From positions 1-13,580 of the forward strand of contig CAJTLC010000032.1 in NCBI GenBank assembly GCA_910576995.1: DNA of 13,580 bases. The letters are read 5' to 3'. Below, piece after piece: positions 4,793-11,903 of this stretch. Source of the stretch: an uncultured Ruminococcus sp. GTDB taxonomy: Bacteria > Bacillota > Clostridia > Oscillospirales > Ruminococcaceae. The translations under genes were made by a program, and so were the position numbers. Below the pieces are notes generated by a model that was given only the letters and a program-made list of their open reading frames with translations, searched no databases and was not told where the DNA came from. Each line of letters starts with the position of its first letter. Within the stretch, counting starts at the first letter, position 1.

Positions 4793-6250
4793 TCACAAAA
4801 TAACTTCGTTCAAAATAATATATGCTACCGTAACTATGGATTTGGCAAGAACATAGTCGGCGTCGATAACATACTTTCCGCTGAGCAGATCGCGGAGCAT
4901 CTCCTCCACGCGCTTCACGCCCTCGGCGGCAGCTTCTTTATCCGGAATTACAAAATAGCTGTTCTGCATGATCTTGCGCGTTTCCGTACGGATTCCTGCC
5001 GGAATATGTTCGCCGCCAAGATTGGCGTCAAATTCAGCTTCCTCAAAATTTTTCGGAACGCCGTCCAGTTTCGATACAATATTTTCGGCGGCGCGGCGTG
5101 AAAACACGAGAGCCTCCAGCAAGGAATTGCTCGCAAGGCGGTTGCTTCCGTGAACTCCCGTATGCGAACATTCTCCGCAGGCATAGAGATTCGGCAGCGT
5201 CGTTTCGGAATTTCCGTCAACGTCGACGCCTCCCATGAGATAATGCTGACACGGGAATATCGGCACTGGTTCTTTAGTGAGATCCCAGCCCTGTTCCAGC
5301 AGATTTATATATATCATGGGGAAGCGTTTTTTCAGGAATTCACTGTCCTTATAGCTTATATCAAGATAAAATTCAGTGGAATTCTGCTTGCGCGATTCCA
5401 GAATTATGGCATGGGAAACCACGTCGCGGGGAGCAAGTTCAAGCCGCTTGTCGTAATTTTGCATGAAACGCTCTTTATGGCAGTTCAGCAGATATGCGCC
5501 CTCGCCGCGTACAGCTTCAGAAATAAGGAAACATTCGCGCGTAGCACGGTTATTGAACGCCGTCGGGTGGAATTGAACATAGCTTAAATTCTTTATCTTC
5601 GCGCCCATTTCATAGGCAAAAGTAATTCCGTCGCCGGTCGCTATCGCGGAATTCGTCGTGTATTGATAAACTCTGCCGATACCGCCTGTTGCGAGTATCA
5701 TAAAATGGCAGTTTACCGTGAAATAATTATCGTCGGCGTCTTTCAGAAAAGCTGAATAACCCGTAGAAGTTTTCTTTGCGGAACACATGAAAGTATTTTC
5801 CATAATGGTTACATTGGAAAGTCCGCGCACGTTTTCAAGAAGCGTCGTCGTGATCTCTTTGCCTGTTGAGTCGGCGCGATGAAAAATGCGGTGATGACTA
5901 TGACCGCCCTCAAGAGTACGGTGATAAGAACCGTCGGGATTCTTATCGAATTCAACGCCCATCCCGATTATCTTCTCAAGATCCTTCGCCGCTTCGCTGA
6001 CGAGAGTGTGAACGGCTTCAACATTATTTTTAAAACTGCCTGCGACAAGCGTATCATTCTGATGAAACTGTATGCTGTCGGACGGTGAATTATAAACTCC
6101 CGCAATTCCGCCCTGAGCAAGCATTGAATTGCAGAGCGGAAGCTCTCTTTTACAGAGAATGAGGATATTCAGTTCCGCAGGGAGATTCAATGCGGCATAA
6201 AGTCCTGCCGCGCCGCAGCCGGCAATAACAACATCATAATTTACAGACAT
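4793..6250 (-). CDS. nadB: L-aspartate oxidase
   Basis: 485 aa. An FAD-dependent flavoprotein that oxidises L-aspartate to iminoaspartate, the first step of de novo NAD synthesis, with fumarate or oxygen as electron acceptor. The N-terminal Rossmann motif is AGCGAAGL (10-17), followed by SMLAQGGIAG (42-51) and GGHSHHRIFH (115-124). Active-site residues by family alignment are H228 (QFHPT), R275 (APRDVV), H336 (CQHYLMGG) and R371 (GVHGSNRLASNSLLEA). The C-terminal helical part is shorter than in E. coli NadB, as is usual in clostridia. The ATG at 6250 has AAAGGA 10 bases upstream; the frame to 6280 reaches back toward the -10 box. No nadA is adjacent, so the quinolinate synthase that uses the unstable product must be encoded elsewhere. 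The related fumarate reductase/SdhA flavoproteins are excluded by length and by the nadC neighbour. Confidence 0.96.
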   Translation of the reverse strand: MSVNYDVVIAGCGAAGLYAALNLPAELNILILCKRELPLCNSMLAQGGIAGVYNSPSDSIQFHQNDTLVAGSFKNNVEAVHTLVSEAAKDLEKIIGMGVEFDKNPDGSYHRTLEGGHSHHRIFHRADSTGKEITTTLLENVRGLSNVTIMENTFMCSAKKTSTGYSAFLKDADDNYFTVNCHFMILATGGIGRVYQYTTNSAIATGDGITFAYEMGAKIKNLSYVQFHPTAFNNRATRECFLISEAVRGEGAYLLNCHKERFMQNYDKRLELAPRDVVSHAIILESRKQNSTEFYLDISYKDSEFLKKRFPMIYINLLEQGWDLTKEPVPIFPCQHYLMGGVDVDGNSETTLPNLYACGECSHTGVHGSNRLASNSLLEALVFSRRAAENIVSKLDGVPKNFEEAEFDANLGGEHIPAGIRTETRKIMQNSYFVIPDKEAAAEGVKRVEEMLRDLLSGKYVIDADYVLAKSIVTVAYIILNEVIL

Positions 6251-6284
6251 AATAACACGTCCTTTAAAATAGATTATCATTTAT

Positions 6285-6313
6285 ATTATAACATATTATT
6301 TCCCATTTGTCAC
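6285..6313 (-). promoter_or_regulatory. Promoter of nadB-nadC
   Basis: Minus-strand GTGACA (6308-6313), 17 bases, TATAAT (6285-6290) preceded by TGT, an extended -10. The leader is about 28 bases. I see no clear NiaR/NrtR-type palindrome beside it. Confidence 0.82.
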
Positions 6314-6340
6314 TATTTTTTTGAAATTTACGGGTATATA

Positions 6341-6379
6341 AATTTTACTTTCGCTGCATAATACAGCACAAGTAAAATT
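6341..6379. other. Two-tier hairpin in the nadB upstream region
   Basis: AATTTTACTT (6341-6350) and AAGTAAAATT (6370-6379) form a perfect 10-bp stem. A second 4-bp stem GCTG/CAGC (6353-6356 with 6364-6367) sits inside across a 2x2 internal loop. It lies between the nadB promoter and the repeat at 6389, in the 337-base gap between nadB and the TPM gene. It may be a terminator for leftward transcription or the end of a mobile repeat. Confidence 0.5.
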
Positions 6380-6388
6380 GATATAATC

Positions 6389-6567
6389 ACCCTACTTGAC
6401 GGGCTGACGCCCGGTGACGACGACAACGCAGCTATGGAAAATTTTTATCAGCGAACTTTTCTTAGAGCTTGTGTTCATAGGTTCAGCACGCGTCTTTTCG
6501 GTAAATTTGTATGCTCGAAAACACGCATACTCCACCTATGAACACAAGCTCTAATTTCAAGTAGGGT
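6389..6567. repeat. Inverted-repeat element (MITE-like), host of a nested element
   Basis: 11-base inverted ends ACCCTACTTGA (6389-6399) and TCAAGTAGGGT (6557-6567) bound 179 bases without a gene. Next to the left end is a small hairpin CGGGC-TGAC-GCCCG. A related sequence occurs at 13523-13580, where it lacks the nested insert. It starts 20 bases past the TPM stop and could help end that transcript. I find no transposase, so it is non-autonomous. The outer boundaries are uncertain because no target duplication is obvious. Confidence 0.6.
6462..6554. mobile_element. Nested 93-bp MITE-like palindrome
   Basis: Perfect 21-base terminal inverted repeats (6462-6482 and 6534-6554), starting TTAGAGCTTGTG and ending CACAAGCTCTAA, enclose 51 bases. 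An internal GTATGC/GCATAC pair is also present. The TTA...TAA ends fit insertion at a TA with TA duplicated. It interrupts the element at 6389-6567: joining the flanks restores the sequence order seen at 13523-13580. Confidence 0.65.
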
Positions 6568-6587
6568 AACTATTTATTCACAAAAAT

Positions 6588-7475
6588 TTATCTATGCCTG
6601 CCTCCGCCATGATGATGAGAACCGCCGCCGCTGTGATGCGAGCCGCCCGAACCCGATGAAGTTTCGATCTTCGTTTTGGTCGTATAGGTGCGTATGAAAT
6701 TATCCGATCTGCGGTGGAATACGGATTCCCTGTCAGAAACGTAGACTCGGGGATTAGCCGAAAATTTAAACTTGTACCTGCTCTTGGTTGAACAGTAAAA
6801 AATCAGCGCGGCAATAAATCCAACAGGCAGCGCAAACACAAGCGTAAACAGCCTTCTGGAAAGCGGAGGTCCGCTTTTTATTACGGTCTTGCCGTCCTTA
6901 TACTTATACTGCTCCCTCGTTTCTTCATCATAATATGTCACATAATCGTCGGAACGGTCGTATTTTTCAAGTTCCTTCAAAAAAGTCAGCGCGCCGTTTA
7001 TAAGATCTTCCGTATAATATGAATAATCCGAAACAGAAGACGGAGGCATATGTATGAAAATCTCATCGAACATTCTGTCGATATTTTTCTCGTAGAACGG
7101 AACTGCCTTTCCGCTTGTGAAAATAAAATCATATGCAGGAGAATCTCCCGTAAGATCCATAAAATAAAACACGCCGTCGCTGTTTTTCCCGAACATATCG
7201 TTATAGCTGCTCTCGCTGACCGCTTCTTTCTGATAATCGGAAGAACTCAGCCGAGATCCTGCCGCGCATATGACGATGTTCAGGTCAAGCTTTTCGGAAG
7301 TTTCATCAATATATTTATTCAGTATTTCTTCCTCATCGTCCGAAAAAATATCCGCGTCGTCAATAAATCCAGATTTGCCCGAAGCTGCATTCGCAGGAAA
7401 TTCCGATATCGCTGTCATGGGAATAATTATCAGCAGCGTTATAAAAACAAACGCCGCACCAAATATTTTCTTCAT
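6588..7475 (-). CDS. TPM-domain membrane protein with His/Gly-rich tail
   Basis: 295 aa. The order is a signal peptide (about 1-31, cleavage near NAASG), an extracytoplasmic TPM domain (about 35-175; FIDDADIFSDDEEEILNKY, then LNIVICAAG and DGVFYFMDLTG), one membrane segment at about 209-228 (LFTLVFALPVGFIAALIFYC), a basic stretch, and a tail from 273 made of Ser, Gly and six His. TPM proteins (YgcG/Psb32-like) are envelope proteins linked to photosystem repair or weak phosphatase activity in some lineages; the bacterial role is mostly unknown. Family members often end in a Gly/Ser tail; the His pairs here could bind metal. It overlaps the zinc-ribbon gene by the four bases ATGA. GGGAGG is an unusually long 12 bases before the ATG, so translation may depend on coupling. 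Confidence 0.85.
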   Translation of the reverse strand: MKKIFGAAFVFITLLIIIPMTAISEFPANAASGKSGFIDDADIFSDDEEEILNKYIDETSEKLDLNIVICAAGSRLSSSDYQKEAVSESSYNDMFGKNSDGVFYFMDLTGDSPAYDFIFTSGKAVPFYEKNIDRMFDEIFIHMPPSSVSDYSYYTEDLINGALTFLKELEKYDRSDDYVTYYDEETREQYKYKDGKTVIKSGPPLSRRLFTLVFALPVGFIAALIFYCSTKSRYKFKFSANPRVYVSDRESVFHRRSDNFIRTYTTKTKIETSSGSGGSHHSGGGSHHHGGGRHR

Positions 7476-8530
7476 ATAAAAAATTGTCCTCCCAAAAATA
7501 TCATAAAGGCGACTGCCGCGAATATCAAAGCTGAAAAGCGCAAAAGCTTCCCCTTATCGAGGGGAGGAGTTCCCGCAAGCTTTCCTGTCTGACCGTTTAT
7601 GGCGAATTCATACATCTTCCCATTATACTGATACGTCATAAACCAAACTGGCAGCATTATGTACTGCCAATCAGTTTTCGCCACTTCGTAAGACTCATTC
7701 CTAACGCTTAACTGACTGTAGCCGCCTACGCTTTCCCTGACGACGCTTTTTCCGGCTTCGTTTGCTCTTTCGCGTATCCTCGGGAAAACCCCTGCTTTGT
7801 CAACGTCGTATTTATCCGCGTAAAATCCGCTGAAATACGCCATAGAAAAATCTTTGAGCGCACTGTAATCATAGGGTTCTATAGATTCCATAAGCAGATC
7901 TTCTATCTTGCTTGCGCCGTCGGCAGGAATTCCCTTTGCGATTATATCGGCGCATCGTTCAACTGAATATTCCGATGTTTCCGTATAGCGGTAGCTTCCC
8001 GACGACCAGCTGCGTATTTTTTTGCCTATGGCGCTGTAATCTGCGCGAACCCGGCAGTTTGTCACCCAGAAAGGCACATAAAGTCCCGTCATTTTTTCAA
8101 GCTGTCTGTCTGACTTAAAACCCGACGGTATGAATTTTTTTGAGCCGCACCAGTTTCTGAACGCATTGACAGCCTGCTCCCTCGTTATCTGAAAGCCTAT
8201 TATCTTCGACGGCTTGTAATCGCCAGTAAGCCTGCCGGCAAGAATTACGGGATTATGGCAATAATAACAGAACGTCGCCGTAGTATCGGCGTCTGCGATT
8301 ATATCCGCGCCGCAGGTAGAGCAGTGATACAAATTCGCATGGGCATCATTATCGTCAGGCGATTTATTTTCCTGAACAGGCTCGGTCGGCGGAGCGATAT
8401 CTCCGTATAATTCCTTAATATGTTCCATTGTGAATGTACTGCGGCAGTAAAGACAGTTTACCTGCTGGGACTGCGGATCAAATACGAGTTCCGCGTCGCA
8501 GTTCGGACATTTATATATTGAAGCGTCCAA
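7472..8530 (-). CDS. Double zinc-ribbon protein with C-terminal membrane anchor
   Basis: 352 aa. Two zinc ribbons lie at the N-terminus: C8-x2-C11...C26-x2-C29 and C70-x2-C73...C88-x2-C91. The central part (about 105-320) is a beta-rich region of a family often labelled TFIIB-type zinc-ribbon-containing protein, including LYVPFWVTNCRVRADYSA and WQYIMLPVWFMTYQYNGKMYEFAINGQTGK. The C-terminus (about 329-352) is a single hydrophobic segment, so the protein is tail-anchored, with the ribbons probably cytoplasmic. The start is a TTG at 8530 with AAAGGAG 8 bases upstream; the nearby ATG is out of frame. It is co-translated with the TPM gene. The function of this pair is not established. The leader of this gene crosses the MITE at 8581-8786. 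Confidence 0.85.
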   Translation of the reverse strand: MDASIYKCPNCDAELVFDPQSQQVNCLYCRSTFTMEHIKELYGDIAPPTEPVQENKSPDDNDAHANLYHCSTCGADIIADADTTATFCYYCHNPVILAGRLTGDYKPSKIIGFQITREQAVNAFRNWCGSKKFIPSGFKSDRQLEKMTGLYVPFWVTNCRVRADYSAIGKKIRSWSSGSYRYTETSEYSVERCADIIAKGIPADGASKIEDLLMESIEPYDYSALKDFSMAYFSGFYADKYDVDKAGVFPRIRERANEAGKSVVRESVGGYSQLSVRNESYEVAKTDWQYIMLPVWFMTYQYNGKMYEFAINGQTGKLAGTPPLDKGKLLRFSALIFAAVAFMIFLGGQFFI

Positions 8531-8580
8531 TAAAACATCTCCTTTATCTTATGTGTTGAGCAGCGCTGCACTGCTTACTC

Positions 8581-8786
8581 TTAAGGCAGCACCGCACAAA
8601 GCACGCCTGATGGCTTTGTACGTCATCTACTGCGCCCGAAGGAAGTGCCCTTGAGGTACATATTTTCCGTCATCTTACACAAAAATTCCTTGACAGGCGA
8701 CAGCCTGCATGCAAAATTTTTGTATAAGATGACAAAAAAATCTGACTGCGTATCTGCCGCACTATCTTTGTGCGGTGCTGCCTTAA
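8581..8786. mobile_element. 206-bp MITE-like element with 21-base inverted ends
   Basis: Perfect 21-base terminal inverted repeats (8581-8601 and 8766-8786), beginning TTAAGGCAGCACC and ending GGTGCTGCCTTAA, enclose a non-coding sequence. The palindromic TTAA (or TA) ends could be the target duplication. There is no ORF inside, so it depends on a transposase elsewhere. It fills most of the 379-base gap between the zinc-ribbon gene and prfB. Besides it that gap holds the two divergent promoters listed, and a 10-bp palindrome GCAGCGCTGC at 8560-8569. Confidence 0.8.
8669..8733. repeat. Internal inverted repeat of the MITE
   Basis: GTCATCTTACACAAAAATT (8669-8687) and AATTTTTGTATAAGATGAC (8715-8733) pair over 19 bases with one mismatch. 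A small CAGGC/GCCTG stem sits in the loop. The element can therefore fold as a hairpin within a hairpin, suggesting an older nested insertion or a structured RNA when transcribed. Confidence 0.75.
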
Positions 8787-8789
8787 TTT

Positions 8790-8818
8790 ATATTAACATA
8801 TATCGCCATAATTTGCAA
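8790..8818 (-). promoter_or_regulatory. Candidate promoter of the zinc-ribbon/TPM operon
   Basis: Minus-strand TTGCAA (8813-8818), 17 bases, TAATAT (8790-8795). The -10 box ends 4 bases from the MITE edge, so transcription would begin in the MITE's right end and carry the whole element in a leader of about 250 bases. Confidence 0.5.
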
Positions 8819-8836
8819 TAAAAAATAAAAAAAATA

Positions 8837-8865
8837 TTGCAGTTTCAGAAAAAATATGGTATAAT
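8837..8865 (+). promoter_or_regulatory. Promoter of prfB (extended -10)
   Basis: TTGCAG (8837-8842), 17 bases, TGG-TATAAT (8857-8865). The -35 is weak but the extended -10 is ideal. The leader is about 38 bases to the ATG at 8910. Confidence 0.8.
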
Positions 8866-8909
8866 GTCTTTGATGAAGTAACTAATTATACTGAAAGGAA
8901 ATTTATAAT

Positions 8910-10022
8910 ATGATTATTCTTGATGAACTGAGACTTGAAATGATCGGTTACCGCAAGGAAATGGAGGAACTTTCCGACGTACTCGCGATAAAAGCCGCAA
9001 AAGAAAGAATCGAAGAACTTAACGCCGAAACCGCACGTGAAGGCTTTTGGGACGATCTCGAAAATTCGCAGAAGGTTTTGCAGGAGACAAAATCCCTCGA
9101 ACGTAAAATAGAGCGATTCAACAAACTTAACGATCAGCTTGAAGATACGATAACGCTTATCGAACTTTCCATCGAGGAAGACGATGAAAGCTCAGTTGAT
9201 GAAATAAAATCGGAAGCCGCCGCATTTAAAGCTAAGCTTGAAGACGAAAAACTCTCGACTCTATTGACGGGTGAATACGACAATTCAAACGCTATCCTTA
9301 CTTTCCATGCGGGTGCAGGCGGCACGGAGGCGCAGGACTGGACAGAAATGCTCTATAGAATGTACAATATGTGGGCTGAACGCCATAATTACAAGGTCAC
9401 CCTTATGGATTATCTCGACGGCGACGACGCAGGCATAAAGTCAGCTTCCATTCTTATCGAGGGCGACAACGCTTACGGCTATATGAAATCCGAATCGGGC
9501 GTTCATCGTCTCGTGCGAATCTCGCCTTTTGATTCTTCTGGAAGACGTCACACTTCATTCGCGGCTCTCGAAGTAATGCCCGAAATCGACGATTCTATCG
9601 AAGTTGAGATTCGCGATGAAGATATTGAAATGGAAGTTTACCGTTCAAGCGGCGCGGGCGGTCAGAAAGTTAATAAGACCAGCTCTGCGGTACGTCTTAT
9701 CCATAAGCCCACGGGAATCGTAGTTTCGTGCCAGACTCAGCGAAGCCAGTATCAGAATAAAGATTACGCCATGAAAATGCTCCGCTCGAAGCTTGTCGAG
9801 ATAAAGGAACGCGAGCATCTCGAAAAGATCGAGGATATCAAGGGCGTTCAGCGCGAGATCGCATGGGGCAGCCAGATAAGATCGTATGTATTTATGCCCT
9901 ACACGCTTGCAAAAGATCATCGCACCGGCTTTGAAAACGGCAATATTCAGGCTGTCATGGACGGCGATATAGACGGATTTATTAATGCTTATCTGAAATC
10001 TCTTTCACATGGCACATTATAA
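8910..10022 (+). CDS. prfB: Peptide chain release factor 2 (RF2), no frameshift
   Basis: 370 aa. RF2 recognises UGA and UAA stop codons in the ribosomal A site and triggers peptide release. An N-terminal coiled domain (1-115) is followed by the codon-recognition tripeptide SPF (205-207), diagnostic of RF2 rather than RF1, and the catalytic GGQ (250-252) in GAGGQKVNKTSSAVRL. In E. coli and many other bacteria prfB is read through an in-frame UGA by +1 frameshift near codon 25. Here the whole protein is one open frame from the ATG at 8910, preceded by AAAGGAA, with no CTTTGAC site. It is therefore not autoregulated by that mechanism. It is transcribed from the extended -10 promoter at 8837-8865 and is convergent with uvrC, sharing a hairpin terminator. 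Confidence 0.97.
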   Translation: MIILDELRLEMIGYRKEMEELSDVLAIKAAKERIEELNAETAREGFWDDLENSQKVLQETKSLERKIERFNKLNDQLEDTITLIELSIEEDDESSVDEIKSEAAAFKAKLEDEKLSTLLTGEYDNSNAILTFHAGAGGTEAQDWTEMLYRMYNMWAERHNYKVTLMDYLDGDDAGIKSASILIEGDNAYGYMKSESGVHRLVRISPFDSSGRRHTSFAALEVMPEIDDSIEVEIRDEDIEMEVYRSSGAGGQKVNKTSSAVRLIHKPTGIVVSCQTQRSQYQNKDYAMKMLRSKLVEIKEREHLEKIEDIKGVQREIAWGSQIRSYVFMPYTLAKDHRTGFENGNIQAVMDGDIDGFINAYLKSLSHGTL

Positions 10023-10030
10023 TTATAACA

Positions 10031-10067
10031 AAAAAGCTTCCGTATTTTTATGATACGGAAGCTTTTT
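10031..10067. terminator. Bidirectional terminator between prfB and uvrC
   Basis: A perfect 15-bp stem (10031-10045 with 10053-10067) with a 7-base loop has A5 at its foot and T5 at its end, giving a U-tract in both directions. It lies 8 bases after the prfB stop and just past the uvrC stop at 10070. Confidence 0.93.
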
Positions 10068-10069
10068 AT

Positions 10070-11890
10070 TTATAATTGTTGAATCACATTCCAGAGTTCC
10101 GCCGCAGTTTCGAGGCTCACGCCCGCCGTGACTGCGAGTTCCTCAACCGTAGCGCGCAAAAGATTTTCTTTTGTCTTATATTTCAAAAGTATCTTCGCGG
10201 CTTTCTTTTCACCCACGCCCTTGACTGTCAGCAGCTCCGAGCTGTACGTCTTTTTCTTGTGTTTGGAATGCATATAGCTGACGGAAAAGCGATGCACCTC
10301 ATCCTGAATCCTCGTCACAAGATTAAACGCCGCCTGCAATTGATTTATCTGTATCTCGCTGCCTCCCGCCGCTATTGCGCGTGTGCGGTGCTTATCATCC
10401 TTGACCATTCCGAACAGCGGAATATTCAGCCCCAATTCACGCAGTATCGGCTGCACCGCATGAACATGACCCGTGCCGCCGTCGAGAAGAATAAGATCGG
10501 GGGTTCGCATGAAATATTCATCGCCGTCGCCGTTGACTATGTGCAGCAAACGCCGCTTCAGCACCTCGTGCATACTGCCGTAGTCGTTCTGATATTCCTG
10601 CTCCTTTATGGAAAATCTCTTGTAAGCCTTTTTCAGCGGTCTGCCGTCCTCGAAGACTACCATTCCCGCAACCATCGATTCCGACGAAAGATTCGAAATA
10701 TCGTAAGCTTCAATATATTTTGGCGGCTGCGGCAATCCGAGAAGCTTCGCAAGCTGTTCGAGAGCGATTACTTCCTTTCCGGTACGGCTGCTTTTCAGCG
10801 CGGCATATTCGGCGGAATTATTCTTTGCAAGCCGTATGAGTTCCGCAAACTTGCCCCTCTGCGGCTGATAAAGACGAACGTTTCTTCCGCTGCGGCTTTC
10901 AAGCAGTTTTTCGATAAGTTCTGATTCCGACGGCATATATTCAACGGCGACGATCTTTGGTATATCGTCTCTGTCATGATAATACTGCACCATAAAATCG
11001 CTTAAAATATCATCTCCGTCGCCGCTTTCAAGCTCGAAAACAGCCTTATCATAGAGCCTTTCGCCGCGATACATGAGCACGGAAATATAAACTCCGCCGT
11101 AAAATTCCGCAATTCCGACAACATCTGCCGAATCGACTCCGCTGCCGACCATTTTCTGCTTTTCGGAGGCTTTTTTCACCGCCGTTATCCTGTCGCGAAG
11201 CAGAGCGGCTTTCTCGAAATTCAGCTCCTCGGCGGCTTCTTCCATTTCACGCTCCATTCGCTCGACGGAGGCTGCGCTGCCGGACCGTATAAACTCCACA
11301 GCCTCGGCAACGATACTGCGATACTGCTCCTTGCTGATTTTACCGCGGCATACGCCCATACACATTTTAATGTGATAATTCAGGCACGGTCTTTCCTTAC
11401 CGAAATCGCGCGGGAAATTTTTGCGGCAGGTCGGCAGCATAAATACGCGGTTCGCCTCGTTAACGGCTTCACGGGCAATTGAAGAACTCGTATACGGCCC
11501 GAGATATTTTCCCGGAAAATGCGTATTCTTTTCCTCGGTTATACGCGGATATTCGTCGTCTGAAACGCGAATATAGCAATAACCCTTGTCGTCTTTAAGA
11601 AGAATATTATATTTCGGCTTATGCTGCTTTATCATGCTGCATTCCAGAACAAGAGCTTCAAATTCGCTGTCGGTCACGATGAAATCATAATCGTAAACGT
11701 TGGAGACCATAGCGGCAACTTTCGGCGTATGATCGGGATTTTCACGAAAATAGCTCGTCACGCGCTTTTTAAGATTTTTCGCCTTGCCGATGTAAATTAT
11801 CGCGCCGTCGCGTTTTTTCATGATATAGACGCCGGGAGAACCCGTCAGTTTAGAAGTTTTATCGCGTAAAAAAGGAAGTCTCGGATTCAT
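10070..11890 (-). CDS. uvrC: Excinuclease ABC subunit C
   Basis: 606 aa, the full family length. UvrC makes the 3' and 5' incisions around DNA lesions bound by UvrB. Domains in order: GIY-YIG nuclease (about 13-95; GVYIM, YIGKAK, R43, E78), a Cys-rich region with C155, C169, C177 and C181 spaced as in the iron-sulfur cluster of E. coli UvrC, a UVR motif (about 207-240; FEKAALLRDRI), an RNase H-like second nuclease (D397 in AYDIS, D470 in LILLDGG, H533 in DEVHRF), and a tandem helix-hairpin-helix (about 552-606; VKGVGEKKAAKIL). The ATG at 11890 is preferred to a GTG at 11902 because GGGAG lies between them, at proper distance from the ATG. It starts 13 bases after the lipoprotein stop, so the two genes are probably one transcript. 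Confidence 0.97.
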   Translation of the reverse strand: MNPRLPFLRDKTSKLTGSPGVYIMKKRDGAIIYIGKAKNLKKRVTSYFRENPDHTPKVAAMVSNVYDYDFIVTDSEFEALVLECSMIKQHKPKYNILLKDDKGYCYIRVSDDEYPRITEEKNTHFPGKYLGPYTSSSIAREAVNEANRVFMLPTCRKNFPRDFGKERPCLNYHIKMCMGVCRGKISKEQYRSIVAEAVEFIRSGSAASVERMEREMEEAAEELNFEKAALLRDRITAVKKASEKQKMVGSGVDSADVVGIAEFYGGVYISVLMYRGERLYDKAVFELESGDGDDILSDFMVQYYHDRDDIPKIVAVEYMPSESELIEKLLESRSGRNVRLYQPQRGKFAELIRLAKNNSAEYAALKSSRTGKEVIALEQLAKLLGLPQPPKYIEAYDISNLSSESMVAGMVVFEDGRPLKKAYKRFSIKEQEYQNDYGSMHEVLKRRLLHIVNGDGDEYFMRTPDLILLDGGTGHVHAVQPILRELGLNIPLFGMVKDDKHRTRAIAAGGSEIQINQLQAAFNLVTRIQDEVHRFSVSYMHSKHKKKTYSSELLTVKGVGEKKAAKILLKYKTKENLLRATVEELAVTAGVSLETAAELWNVIQQL

Positions 11891-11903
11891 ATTCACTCCC
11901 ACC

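Noticed and set aside
8581..8786. Riboswitch or structured ncRNA upstream of the zinc-ribbon gene
   Set aside because: The perfect 21-base terminal inverted repeats and TTAA ends are better explained by a miniature transposable element; no known riboswitch core was recognised.
8868..8886. Short upstream frame ATG TCT TTG ATG AAG TAA before prfB
   Set aside because: It overlaps the predicted transcription start, has no ribosome site and does not connect to the RF2 frame.
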